Source: JACCTU01 sp963798985
GTDB taxonomy: Bacteria > Actinomycetota > Thermoleophilia > Gaiellales > Gaiellaceae
Length of the DNA stretch: 64,000 bases
Assembly: GCA_963798985.1 (NCBI GenBank)
Contig: CAWCVL010000005.1
Location: 496,001-560,000 of the forward strand
Reading direction: 5' to 3'
Shown here: piece after piece, positions 9,355 to 16,926 of the stretch
Position numbering within the stretch: position 1 is the stretch's first letter
Layout: every line of letters starts with the position of its first letter
Program-made: the position numbers and the translations under genes
Notes under the pieces: generated by a model
Told to the model about the DNA's origin: nothing
The model's database searches: none
The model's input: the letters and a program-made list of their open reading frames with translations, nothing else

Positions 9355-9375
9355 GCTCGACCTTGTGGGTCGAGC
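9355..9375. repeat. Inverted repeat between the LuxR and thioesterase genes
   Basis: GCTCGACC (9355-9362) and GGTCGAGC (9368-9375) form a perfect 8-bp stem with a TTGTG spacer. The site lies in the 165-bp region between divergent genes, 80 bp upstream of the thioesterase start. It could be an operator or a leader hairpin. Confidence 0.45.
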
Positions 9376-9388
9376 CCACTCCCCAGGG

Positions 9389-9425
9389 GGATCCGGTCCG
9401 ACATCGACGGCTAGGGACCGGATCC
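9389..9425. promoter_or_regulatory. Perfect 11-bp inverted repeat upstream of the thioesterase gene
   Basis: GGATCCGGTCC (9389-9399) and GGACCGGATCC (9415-9425) are exact reverse complements separated by 15 bases. The element ends 30 bases before the thioesterase GTG. Its symmetry and position suggest a regulator site or a 5' leader hairpin. Nothing in the sequence identifies the binding partner, though the divergent PAS-LuxR regulator is an obvious candidate. Confidence 0.45.
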
Positions 9426-9455
9426 TCACGTCCACTACGCGAGAATGGGCTCGTC

Positions 9456-9855
9456 GTGGACGAGGAGCTGACCGAGCGCACGCATCGAGCGATGCCCTTC
9501 GCCGCGCTGCTGGGGGTCGAGCTCGAGCAGCTCGAAGCCGGAGCAGGTGCGTGCGCGGATGGCCTGGGACGAGTCGCGCTGCACCTCGGGCGGGATCCTC
9601 CACGGCGGCGCGCTCATGGCGCTCGCCGACTGCACCGGCGGCCTCTGCGCGTTCCTCAACCTGCCCGAAGGCGCGACGGCGACCGCGACGATCGAGTCGA
9701 AGACGAACTTCTTCCGCCCCGTCTCGTCGGGCCACGTCGAGGCGGTCTCGCGCGTGCTGCACAAGGGCCGCACGACGATCGTCGTCGAGACCGACCTGCG
9801 CGACGCCGACGGCAAGCACGTCGCCCGCGTCACGCAGACGCAAGCGATCCTTTAG
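9456..9855 (+). CDS. PaaI-type hotdog-fold acyl-CoA thioesterase, one frameshift
   Basis: The N-terminus (ELTERTHRAMPFAALLGVEL) is in one frame. The rest follows after a single-base shift near 9545. The hotdog signature SGGILHGGALMALADCTGG, with the HGG catalytic segment, is followed by TNFFRPVSSGHVEA and VVETDLRDADGKHVARV, typical of PaaI/YigI-like thioesterases that hydrolyse aromatic or medium-chain acyl-CoA. GTG 9456 is the likely start; ATG 9492 is an alternative. Length is about 133 aa, normal for the family. It converges with the PDH E2 gene, with a structured repeat between them. Confidence 0.75.
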
Positions 9856-9876
9856 AGCCTTTGCGGAGATCGCCCA

Positions 9877-9951
9877 GCAGCGGGCGCGAAGCGGCCGCCT
9901 TTAGGTGCCAAGCGGTCGCGCATCCGCGCCAGCGGATGCGCGACTTGCGCC
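9877..9951. repeat. Dispersed 75-nt structured repeat, copy 1
   Basis: This segment matches 61472-61546 at 69 of 75 positions. It contains a perfect 13-bp hairpin: GTCGCGCATCCGC (9915-9927), loop GCCA, GCGGATGCGCGAC (9932-9944). Flanking bases GGTGCCAA and TTGCGCC can extend the stem with one bulge. It sits between the convergent ends of the thioesterase and PDH E2 genes, where it could also terminate transcription. The two copies differ at one stem pair (C:G here, G:U there) and in the loop, so pairing is kept. Confidence 0.7.
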
Positions 9952-9958
9952 GCCCCAG

Positions 9959-11411
9959 CTAGTAGTCCGACTCGCCCCAGCTCTCGAGCTTCGCGCGGAT
10001 GTCGCGCAGGAAGCGGCCGGCGAGCGCGCCGTCGACCAGGCGGTGGTCGTACGTGAGCGTCAGGTTCATGATCGGCCGGATCGCGATCACGTCCTGGCCG
10101 AGCTCGTCCTGGATCACCCACGGCGCGCTTGACGACCGCGTACGTGCCGAGGATCGCCGCCTGCGGCTGGCTGATCACCGGCGTGCCGTGGAACGTGCCG
10201 TAGCCGCCGGGGTTCGTGATCGTGAACGTGCCGCCCTGCACCTCGTCGGGCAGGAGCTTCTTGTCGCGCGCGCGCTGGGCGATGTCGGTCACGCCCTTCG
10301 CGATCCCGAGCAGGTTCAGCGTCTCGGCGTTCTTCAGCACCGGCACGATCAGGCCCTTGCCGTCGGCGAGCTCGACCGCGAAGCCGAGGTTGACGTACGG
10401 GCGCGTGACGATCTGGTCGCCGCGGATCTCGCCGTTCACCCACGGGTACTCGCGCAGCGTCTCCACCGCCGCGCGCGCGACGAACGCGAGGTACGTCGGG
10501 TTGACGCCGTAGTCCTTCTCGAACTCCTTCTTCAGCTTCTTGCGGATCTCGACGACCTTCGACATGTCGACCTCGATCGCGCTCGTCACGTGCGCGCGAC
10601 GTGTCGAGCGAGCGGCGCATGTGCTCGGCGATCCCGCGTCGCATCGCGCTCATCGGCTCGAGCGACTCGCCGACCTGGGCCTGCGGCAGCGGCGGGCGCG
10701 GTGCCGGTGCAGGTGCGGCGCGGTGCGGCAGGAGCTGCCGCGGGCGCGGGCGCCGGTGCGGGCGCGGCCGGCGCTGCCGGAGCTGCGGCGCGGCCGGTGC
10801 TGCCGGGGCCTGCGGCGCGGCCTGCGCCTTCCCGCCGCCCTCGACGAACGCGAGGATGTCCTTCTTCGTGACGCGGCCGCTGCGGCCGCTGCCCTGGACC
10901 TGGCCGGGGTCGACGCCGTGCTCGGCCGCGATGCGCGCGACGACGGGCGAGACGAAGCTCTTGCCGTTCCCGCTCGCGTCCTCGTCCGAAGGCTCGCTCG
11001 TCGTCTCGGACGCTGCCGGCCGGCGCCGGCGTGGCCTCCTCGACCGTCTCGGCGGTCGGCGTCGTCGCCGGCGAGTCGCTCGCGGCGTTCGACTCGGCTG
11101 CGGCCTGCGCCGTCGCGGGCTCGGGGACGTCGCCGTCCGCCGACGGCGCGCGACCTCCGCGCCCTCGGGCGCGATCACCGCGAGCTTCGTGCCGACCTCG
11201 ACCGTCTCGCCTTCCTGGACGAGGATCTCGGCGAGGACGCCGATGCCGGGCGAGGGCACCTCGGTGTCGACCTTGTCGGTCGAGATCTCGAGCAGGCTCT
11301 CGTCGGCGGCGATCTGCTCGCCGACCTGCTTGAGCCACTTCGTGATCGTTCCCTCGGAGACGGACACGCCCATCTGGGGCATGACGACGTCGGTCTGCGC
11401 CTGCGACTGCC
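9959..11411 (-). CDS. pdhC: Dihydrolipoamide acyltransferase (E2) of a pyruvate-dehydrogenase-type complex, frameshifted
   Basis: E2 carries the acyl group on a lipoyl arm and transfers it to CoA. Order: lipoyl domain (MPQMGVSVSEGTITKW, lipoylated lysine in EISTDKVDTEVPSP), Ala/Pro-rich linker, subunit-binding domain (FVSPVVARIAAEHGVD then GRSGRVTKKDILAF), a second Ala/Pro linker, and the catalytic domain ending in TYDHRLVDGALAGRFL with the active-site histidine. Its ATG overlaps the E1beta stop (TGATG). At least five single-base shifts interrupt the frame, mostly in the low-complexity linkers and near 10130. The ORFs on either side remain conserved. It is the last gene of the E1alpha-E1beta-E2 operon; no E3 gene is nearby. 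Confidence 0.82.
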
Positions 11412-11412
11412 A

Positions 11413-12381
11413 TCAGTACGCCGCTAGCTCCTGCAGTCCCTTGACGACGTCCTCGACCTGCGGGATGTACGCCTTCTCGAGCGGCGGCGAGAACGGCACC
11501 GGCGAGTCGGGCGCCGTGATCCGCTTCAGCGGCGCGTCGAGATCCTCGAACGCCTCTTCCGCGATCGTCGCCGCGATCTCGGCGCCGAAGCCGCCGGTCC
11601 GCGTGTCCTCGTGCAGGACGAGCACCTTCGACGTCTTTCGCGCCGACTCGAGCACCGCCTGCTTGTCCCAGGGGAGGATCGAGCGCAGGTCGATGATCTC
11701 GACCGAGACGTCGTCGAGCTGCTTCGCGGCCTCCTCGGCCGTGTAGACCATCGCGCCCCAGGTGACGACGGTGACGTCCTCGCCCTCCTGATGCGTGCGC
11801 GCCTTGCCGATCGGCACCGTGTAGCGCTCGTCCGGCACCTCGCCCTTGATCCGCCGGTAGAGGTGCTTGTGCTCCATGTAGAGGACGGGGTTCGGGTCCT
11901 CGATCGCGGAGACGATCAGGCCCTTCGCGTCCTCCGGCGTCGCCGGGCACACGACCTTCAGCCCGGGGATGTGCGCGAACGAGGACTCGGGGTTCTGCGA
12001 GTGGAACGGGCCGCCGGAGAACCCGCCGCCCGACGGGCAGCGGACGACGATCGGCACGGGCGTCCCCGCGCGCCAGCGCTGCTTGGCGGCGACGGTGACG
12101 AGCTGGTCCCACGCGCACGACACGAAGTCGGCGAACTGCATCTCCGCGACCGGCCGCAGGCCCATCATCGCCGCGCCGGTGCACGAGCCGACGATCGCGG
12201 TCTCGGCGAGCGGCGCGTCGATCACGCGCCACGGGCCGAACTCCTCCTGGAAGCCGAGCGTCACCTTGAACGCGCCGCCGTAGACGCCGACGTCCTCGCC
12301 GATCACGTAGACGCGCTTGTCGCGGCGCATCTCCTGCCGGAGGCCGTCGCTGATCGCCTGGAGGTAGGTCTTCTCGGCCAT
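11413..12381 (-). CDS. pdhB: 2-oxoacid dehydrogenase E1 beta subunit (pyruvate dehydrogenase type)
   Basis: This 322-aa subunit pairs with E1alpha to decarboxylate a 2-oxoacid using thiamine diphosphate. The transketolase pyrimidine-binding domain is marked by GEDVGVYGGAFKVT, and by the APLAETAIVGSCTGAAMMGL and EMQFADFV segments. The C-terminal domain has VTVVTWGAMVYTAEEAA, IIDLRSILPWDKQAVLESA and VLHEDTRTGGFGAEIAA. The frame is intact. It starts 5 bases after the E1alpha stop and overlaps the E2 start. Pyruvate versus branched-chain specificity is not decided by sequence alone. Because a second E1/E2 set at 38-42 kb looks branched-chain-like, this one is the better pyruvate candidate. Confidence 0.9.
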   Translation of the reverse strand: MAEKTYLQAISDGLRQEMRRDKRVYVIGEDVGVYGGAFKVTLGFQEEFGPWRVIDAPLAETAIVGSCTGAAMMGLRPVAEMQFADFVSCAWDQLVTVAAKQRWRAGTPVPIVVRCPSGGGFSGGPFHSQNPESSFAHIPGLKVVCPATPEDAKGLIVSAIEDPNPVLYMEHKHLYRRIKGEVPDERYTVPIGKARTHQEGEDVTVVTWGAMVYTAEEAAKQLDDVSVEIIDLRSILPWDKQAVLESARKTSKVLVLHEDTRTGGFGAEIAATIAEEAFEDLDAPLKRITAPDSPVPFSPPLEKAYIPQVEDVVKGLQELAAY

Positions 12382-12386
12382 GCGAC

Positions 12387-13432
12387 CTACTTGTGGTGCG
12401 GCGTGTCGAGGTCTTCCGGCGTCGCGTACACGCCGTCGAGCAGCTCCGCGGGATCCGGCAGCGGCGACTCGTCCGCGCGCTGGAGCGCGTCGTTCAAGTA
12501 GCTTCTTGACGCCGGCGGAGATCTCCTCGTCCTCCTCGGTCGTCATGTTCGCGTGCTCCTGCAGCCAGAGGCGGAAGCGCTCGAGCGGGTCGCGCTTCGC
12601 CCACTCCTCGAAGAGCTCCTTCGGGACGTAGAACGCGTCGTCGTGCACCGCGTGGCCTTCCATGCGCAGCGTCTGGCACTCGAGCAGCGTCGGCCCGCCG
12701 CCTGCGCGCGCCTTCTCGATCGCGCGCTTCGCCTCGCGATAGACAGCGAGGACGTCGGTGCCGTCGACGACGACGCCGTCGAAGCCGTAGGCCGCGCACG
12801 GTCGGCGACGTGCTCGGTCGCGTACTCGAGGTGCGTCGGCGTCGAGTACGCCCACTGGTTGTTGTCGCAGACGAAGACGACCGGGAGGCGGCGCGTACCG
12901 GCGAACGTCATCGCCTCGTGCGTGTCACCGCGCGCGGAGGCGCCTTCGCCGAACCAGCCGACTGCGACGCGCGGCTCCTCCTTGATCCGGAAGGCGAGCG
13001 CGCAACCGACCGCGACGGGGAGCATCGCGGGCAGGTGGCTGACCATCGCGATCATCCCGAGGCGCGCGTCGGCCATGTGCACGTTGCCGTCCTTGCCCTT
13101 CGTCGGCCCGTCGCGGCGGCCCATGTACTGCGCGAGGACCCGCCACGGCTCGACTCCGCGCGTCACGTGGACGCCCATGTCGCGGTGCAAGCGGCGTGCC
13201 GACGTCGTCGGTGGCTCATCGCCGTCGCGACCCCGACCGCCGACGCCTCGTTACCGCGGCCCGTGTAGAAGGAGCCCGGGATCTTGCCCTGCCGGTAGAG
13301 GATGTGCCCGCGCTCCTCGATCCCGCGCGTCAGCACCATGTTCCGGTAGATCTGGAGCAGGTCCTCGCGATCGAGGCCCGCCTCCTTCACTTCGCTCAGC
13401 GAGGCGACCGGCTCGGCCTCTCTGACTGCCAT
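12387..13432 (-). CDS. pdhA: 2-oxoacid dehydrogenase E1 alpha subunit, frameshifted
   Basis: The start is MAVREAEPVASLSEV. Then come the conserved core YRNMVLTRGIEERG, QGKIPGSFYTGRGNEA, DGNVHMADARLGM and the TPP motif GEGASARGDTHEA ending at CDNNQWAYSTPTHLEYA. FDGVVVDGTDVLAVYREAK and AGGGPTLLECQTLRMEGHA follow. Single-base shifts near 13195, 12805 and 12500 split the gene. The restored end (YLNDALQRADESPLPDPAEL ... DTPHHK) stops 5 bases before the E1beta ATG. Restored length is about 347 aa, normal for the family. It heads the operon. A ribosome site is not obvious, and the promoter must lie in the 58 bp shared with the divergent zinc-ribbon gene. Confidence 0.85.
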
Positions 13433-13490
13433 GCGCAAACCCCCGTCGTGGGATCCGGACGAGGAGACTCTAACGACTAGCCTGAACCGC

Positions 13491-13803
13491 GTGAGAGCCC
13501 GAAAGCCTCCGGACTGGCTGATCGAGGAGCGCCGGAGCACGCTCGGCCACTGGGCGGCGTTCTGCCTCTCCTGCGGGCACACGCTCCGCTACTTCGAGGA
13601 GACCGAGCAGGAGCTGCCGGTCGCAGTGCCCGCAATGCGCCGGTCCGATCCGGGCGCGCTGCCCGTCCTGCAGCGCGAGGTTCGCCTCAGCCTTCGCCAC
13701 AGCGTGCGAGGCCTGTGGAGAAGCCCTGCGCCCGGACGACGCTCCTGGGGCTCCGATCAGACGGAGGCGACCGCTGAAAATGCGCAGCATTTTCAGCGGC
13801 TGA
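13491..13803 (+). CDS. Double zinc ribbon protein, one frameshift
   Basis: A small protein of about 104 aa starts at GTG 13491 (RARKPPDWLIEERR). It has four CxxC pairs: CLSC in the first frame and, after a single-base shift near 13622, CPQC, CPSC and CEAC. This is the pattern of a double zinc ribbon. The Arg-rich tail ends in TGA just outside a 13-bp palindrome that it shares with the convergent ASCH gene. Divergent from the PDH operon by 58 bp. Nucleic-acid or protein binding is likely; no specific role is visible. Confidence 0.65.
13771..13799. terminator. Bidirectional terminator-like palindrome between convergent genes
   Basis: CCGCTGAAAATGC (13771-13783), loop GCA, GCATTTTCAGCGG (13787-13799): a perfect 13-bp stem with an A-run in one arm and a T-run in the other. 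The stop codon of the minus-strand ASCH gene (13793-13795) lies inside the stem. The plus-strand zinc-ribbon stop follows it directly. The same architecture recurs at 22205-22233. Confidence 0.7.
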
Positions 13804-14152
13804 CGATCTGCGAGAACCGGATCACGGTCACGGTGTCCTCTTCGTTGATGTCCTGGTTGTAGAGCTGCGAGAGGAAGGCCGCGAGGTCCTCGGGCCGGCG
13901 CATCTCGGGATTGTCGTGCTCGATCTCGCGCGGGGAGAGATCGCGGAGCGGCTTCACCTCGACCTTGTCGATCACGGCGTCGAAGACCTTCTCCCGGGGG
14001 CCGAACCGGACCCCGCAGAGCACCGAGACGATCATCCCCTTCTTGTACTTGCTCGACTTGTCGCCCAGCCGGATCGTCGCGGTCTTGCGATGGCTGCGGA
14101 GCTGGTCGGCGACCATCGGCGAATAGAAGTTGAGGGCGTACATTGCGTTCAC
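13793..14152 (-). CDS. ASCH-domain protein
   Basis: This 119-aa protein matches the ASCH fold, a PUA-like RNA-binding domain: MYALNFYSPMVADQLRSHRK, then TATIRLGDKSSKYKKGMIV, with the basic G-K-K loop. A C-terminal tail with LRDLSPREIEHDNPEM is common in this subgroup. The GTG start at 14152 overlaps the Nudix stop as GTGA, and the ATG at 14143 is an alternative. The pair forms a two-gene operon. ASCH proteins are thought to bind RNA or modified nucleosides; the actual ligand is unknown. Confidence 0.8.
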   Translation of the reverse strand: MNAMYALNFYSPMVADQLRSHRKTATIRLGDKSSKYKKGMIVSVLCGVRFGPREKVFDAVIDKVEVKPLRDLSPREIEHDNPEMRRPEDLAAFLSQLYNQDINEEDTVTVIRFSQIVSR

Positions 14153-14589
14153 GAGGGGGCGCCGGCCGCGAGCATCATAAGCGCTTTCTCCGCCATGTCC
14201 CGCTCGCCCTTGTAGGCGAGCAGGCGGGGCGCCTCGTCGAGGGGCAGCCAGCGAGCCTCGGCGACCTCCTTCCGGAACGCGGGCGGGATGTCGCCGATCC
14301 GCCCGCCGGTGTAGCGGACGAGGAAGAAGCTGACGACCTTGAAGACCCGCTCGCCCTCGAACGTGTAGACGTAGCGCACGTCGCCCAGCTTGCCCAGGCC
14401 CTGACCTCGGCAGCCGGTCTCCTCCTCGATCTCACGGAGTGCCGTGACCTCCGGGCTCTCCCCCTCGATCAGGCCCTTCGGCAGGGCCCAGGTGCCCGGG
14501 GGCTTTCCGCCGGGTCGGATCGCCGCGAGCCAGCTCCTCCCCGCCATCCGTCGGACGAGCACCCCGCCGGCCGAGAACTCGCGCCTCAC
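14149..14589 (-). CDS. Nudix hydrolase
   Basis: This 146-aa protein has N-terminal REFSAGGVLVRR and a Nudix box GLIEGESPEVTALREIEEETG. The metal-binding REIEEE core is intact. The first loop (G to E) is one residue shorter than the usual Gx5E spacing. Nudix enzymes hydrolyse nucleoside diphosphates linked to another group, often as housecleaning; the substrate cannot be read from the sequence. It starts about 30 bp upstream of the groES promoter, on the opposite strand, and is translationally coupled to the ASCH gene. Confidence 0.85.
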   Translation of the reverse strand: MRREFSAGGVLVRRMAGRSWLAAIRPGGKPPGTWALPKGLIEGESPEVTALREIEEETGCRGQGLGKLGDVRYVYTFEGERVFKVVSFFLVRYTGGRIGDIPPAFRKEVAEARWLPLDEAPRLLAYKGERDMAEKALMMLAAGAPS

Positions 14590-14620
14590 CCTCTGTTTGT
14601 AACACGTGTCCGCCGCCCGC

Positions 14621-14650
14621 TTGCGAACGCGGCCCCATCGCGGCTAGAGT
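14621..14650 (+). promoter_or_regulatory. Putative groESL promoter
   Basis: TTGCGA (14621-14626) and TAGAGT (14645-14650) are 18 bases apart, directly upstream of the CIRCE operator and 70 bases before the groES ATG. A HrcA-bound CIRCE immediately downstream of the -10 would block transcription, the usual arrangement. Confidence 0.55.
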
Positions 14651-14653
14651 GGC

Positions 14654-14680
14654 CTGGCACTCCCATGCTGAGAGTGCCAA
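14654..14680 (+). promoter_or_regulatory. CIRCE operator (HrcA binding site)
   Basis: CTGGCACTC-N9-GAGTGCCAA matches the CIRCE consensus TTAGCACTC-N9-GAGTGCTAA in spacing and core, with 8 of 9 arm positions pairing. Its position between the promoter and groES is the classical one. HrcA repression relieved by heat or unfolded protein is therefore expected. hrcA itself is not in the window. Confidence 0.9.
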
Positions 14681-14719
14681 CAGATGTCACAAAGTCGGCA
14701 AGAGACGAGAGGAAATCAT

Positions 14720-15059
14720 ATGAATCTCCAGCCGCTCGGTGACCGCTTGATCGTCGAGGTCCTCGATGAAGAGGAGATGACGACCAGCGGGATCGTGCTG
14801 CCGGACACGGCCAAGGAAAAGCCCCAGCGCGGTCGCGTGCTGGCGGTCGGGCCGGGCCCGCGGGACGAAGACGGCGAGTACATCAAGATGGACGTCGCAG
14901 GAGGGTGACGAGGTCATCTTCTCCAAGTACGGCGGAACCGAGATCAAGCTCGGCGCCGACGAAGTCCTGATCCTCCGCGAGTCGGACGTGCTCGCGAAGG
15001 TCCTATCCACCGGCGAGAAGAGCAAGGGCAAGAAGAAGCTTGCCGGCGCAGCTGCCTAG
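14720..15059 (+). CDS. groES: Co-chaperonin GroES, one apparent frameshift
   Basis: GroES caps the GroEL chamber. ATG 14720 follows GAGAGGAAA. The sequence runs MNLQPLGDRLIVEVL, the mobile loop TTSGIVLPDTAKEKPQRG and VGPGPRDEDGEYIKMDV. A one-base insertion near 14900 (extra G) causes a false stop. The next frame continues GDEVIFSKYGGTEIKLGADE and LILRESDVLAKV. The tail is longer than usual and Lys-rich (GEKSKGKKKLAGAAA). Because groES is essential and both halves are fully conserved, the shift is most simply a sequence error. It is co-transcribed with groEL, which starts 27 bases later. Confidence 0.88.
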
Positions 15060-15086
15060 TCAGAGACGCGAGAGGAAGAAGCAGAC

Positions 15087-16715
15087 ATGGCTCACAAGGA
15101 ACTGAAGTTCAACGAGGAGGCACGTCGCGCGCTCGAGCGCGGCGTGAACATCCTCGCCGACGCGGTCAAGGTCACCCTTGGCCCGAAGGGTCGGTACGTG
15201 GTGCTGGACAAGAAGTTCGGCGCGCCGACGATCACGAACGACGGCGTCACGATCGCGCGTGAGATCGAGCTCGAGGACGTCTTCGAGAACCAGGGTGCGC
15301 AGCTCGTGCGCGAGGTCGCCACGTCGACGAACGACGTCGCCGGCGACGGCACGACGACCGCGACCGTTCTCGCCCAGGCGATCGTCCGCGAAGGCCTGAA
15401 GAACGTGGCCGCCGGGGCGAACCCGATGGGTCTCAAGCGCGGGATCGAGTCCGCGGTCGAGCAGGTCGTCGAGCACCTGAAGTCGCAGTCGAAGGAAGTC
15501 TCGGGCAAGGAAGACATCGCCCGGGTCGGCGCCGTGGTCTCGCGCGAGCGCGAGATCGGCGACGTGATCGCCGACGCGATCGAGAAGGTCGGCAAGGACG
15601 GCGTCGTGAACGTCGAGGAGGGCCAGACGTTCGGCCTCGAGCTCGAGTTCACGGAGGGCATGCAGTTCGACAAGGGCTACCTGTCGCCGTACATGATCAC
15701 CGACGCCGAGCGCATGGAGGCCGTGCTCGACGACCCGTACATCCTGATCGCGAACCAGAAGATCGGTGCCGTGAAGGATCTGCTCCCGGTGCTCGAACAG
15801 GTCATCCAGGCCGGTCGCCCGCTGCTGATCGTGGCGGAGGACGTCGAGGGCGAAGCGCTCGCGACGATCGTCGTCAACAAGCTGCGCGGCACGTTCCAGG
15901 CCGTCGCCGTCAAGGCGCCGGGCTTCGGAGACCGTCGCAAGCGCATGCTCGAGGACATTGCGATCCTGACCGGTGGCGAAGTGATCACCGAGGAGCTGGG
16001 TCTCAAGCTCGAGAACACGAAGCTCGACCAGCTCGGCCGGGCCCGCAAGGTCGTGATCGACAAGGACTCGTCCACGATCATCGACGGGGCCGGCGACTCG
16101 GATGCGATCAAGGGCCGGATCAAGCAGCTGAAGGCGGAGGTCGAGAACACCGACTCCGACTTCGACCGCGAGAAGCTGCAGGAGCGGCTGGCGAAGCTCG
16201 CCGGCGGCGTCGCGGTCGTCAAGGTCGGAGCTGCGACCGAGACCGAGATGAAGGAGAAGAAGCATCGCGTCGAGGACGCGCTGCAGGCGACGAAGGCCGC
16301 CCTCGAAGAGGGCATCGGGCCGGGTGGCGGTGTTGCGCTGCTGAACGCGATCATCGCGATCAAGGCCGACGACCTCGAGGGTGACGAGCGGACAGGTGCG
16401 CAGATCATCGTCCGTGCGCTCGAGGAGCCGGTTCGCCAGCTCGCCGAGAACGCGGGGATGGAGGGTTCGGTCGTCGTCGACAAGGTGCGCTCGGCCAAGC
16501 CGGGCGAGGGCCTGAACGTGGTCACCGGGGAGATCGAGGATCTCGTCAAGGCCGGGATCATCGATCCGACGATGGTCACCCGTTCGGCGCTGCAGAACGC
16601 CGCGTCGATCGCGAAGAACATCCTGACCACCGAGGCGATCGTCGCCGAGGCGCCCGAGAAGGCCGGCGCCGGTGCGGGCATGCCCGACATGGGCGGCATG
16701 GGCGGCATGATGTAA
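15087..16715 (+). CDS. groEL: Chaperonin GroEL
   Basis: The 542-aa 60-kDa chaperonin folds proteins in the cytosol with GroES and ATP. The N-terminus is MAHKELKFNEEARRALERGV. ATP-site motifs TLGPKGRYVVLDKKFG and VAGDGTTTATVLAQAI are intact, as are VKAPGFGDRRKRMLEDIAIL and the family signature around AATETEMKEKKHRVEDAL. The C-terminus ends in a GGM repeat (MPDMGGMGGMM). The frame is intact. It has a ribosome site GCGAGAGGAAGAAG and is followed by strong hairpins. As the second gene of the CIRCE operon it should be heat-inducible. Confidence 0.98.
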   Translation: MAHKELKFNEEARRALERGVNILADAVKVTLGPKGRYVVLDKKFGAPTITNDGVTIAREIELEDVFENQGAQLVREVATSTNDVAGDGTTTATVLAQAIVREGLKNVAAGANPMGLKRGIESAVEQVVEHLKSQSKEVSGKEDIARVGAVVSREREIGDVIADAIEKVGKDGVVNVEEGQTFGLELEFTEGMQFDKGYLSPYMITDAERMEAVLDDPYILIANQKIGAVKDLLPVLEQVIQAGRPLLIVAEDVEGEALATIVVNKLRGTFQAVAVKAPGFGDRRKRMLEDIAILTGGEVITEELGLKLENTKLDQLGRARKVVIDKDSSTIIDGAGDSDAIKGRIKQLKAEVENTDSDFDREKLQERLAKLAGGVAVVKVGAATETEMKEKKHRVEDALQATKAALEEGIGPGGGVALLNAIIAIKADDLEGDERTGAQIIVRALEEPVRQLAENAGMEGSVVVDKVRSAKPGEGLNVVTGEIEDLVKAGIIDPTMVTRSALQNAASIAKNILTTEAIVAEAPEKAGAGAGMPDMGGMGGMM

Positions 16716-16717
16716 GG

Positions 16718-16758
16718 ACCCGAGAAAGTCGCGCCTTCGGCGCTCAACTTTTCTCGGG
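16718..16758 (+). terminator. Compound hairpin after groEL
   Basis: The outer arms ACCCGAGAAAGT (16718-16729) and ACTTTTCTCGGG (16747-16758) enclose an inner stem GCGCC-TTC-GGCGC (16731-16743). It lies 2 bases past the groEL stop. Like other hairpins in the window, the A/T run is within the stem. Confidence 0.65.
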
Positions 16759-16764
16759 TTGCAG

Positions 16765-16800
16765 GGGGCCGGCAAAGCCGGCCCCTCTGTCCTTCTTCGT
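16765..16800 (+). terminator. Intrinsic terminator of groESL
   Basis: GGGGCCGGC (16765-16773), loop AAA, GCCGGCCCC (16777-16785), followed by a T-rich tract TCTGTCCTTCTTCGT. This is the classic form on the plus strand and the likely end of the groESL transcript. Confidence 0.8.
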
Positions 16801-16812
16801 TCTAGAAAAGCA

Positions 16813-16840
16813 AAGAGCCCGCCGAGGGGGGCGGGCTCTT
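16813..16840 (-). terminator. Intrinsic terminator of the molybdopterin oxidoreductase gene
   Basis: AAGAGCCCGCC (16813-16823) pairs with GGCGGGCTCTT (16830-16840). On the minus strand the stem is followed by TTGCTTTTCTAG, a good T-tract. It therefore best serves the minus-strand gene ending at 16927. Confidence 0.75.
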
Positions 16841-16926
16841 CGAGGGGTGGGGGAGGTGGGTCACACCACGTATCGGCACCCACCCGGAACGCTTGTTACC
16901 CCGTTCGAGTGATTCCCGGCCCCGCT

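Noticed and set aside
8028..9962. 644-codon plus-strand open frame across lipB and the LuxR gene
   Set aside because: It crosses two real minus-strand genes. Only its last part overlaps a real gene, the thioesterase N-terminus.
14890..14910. Programmed frameshifting in groES
   Set aside because: No slippery heptamer or downstream pseudoknot is known for groES, and similar shifts occur in many neighbouring genes.
15060..16883. 607-codon open frame antisense to groEL
   Set aside because: groEL is certain. The antisense frame has highly repetitive Leu/Arg/Asp composition and no motif.
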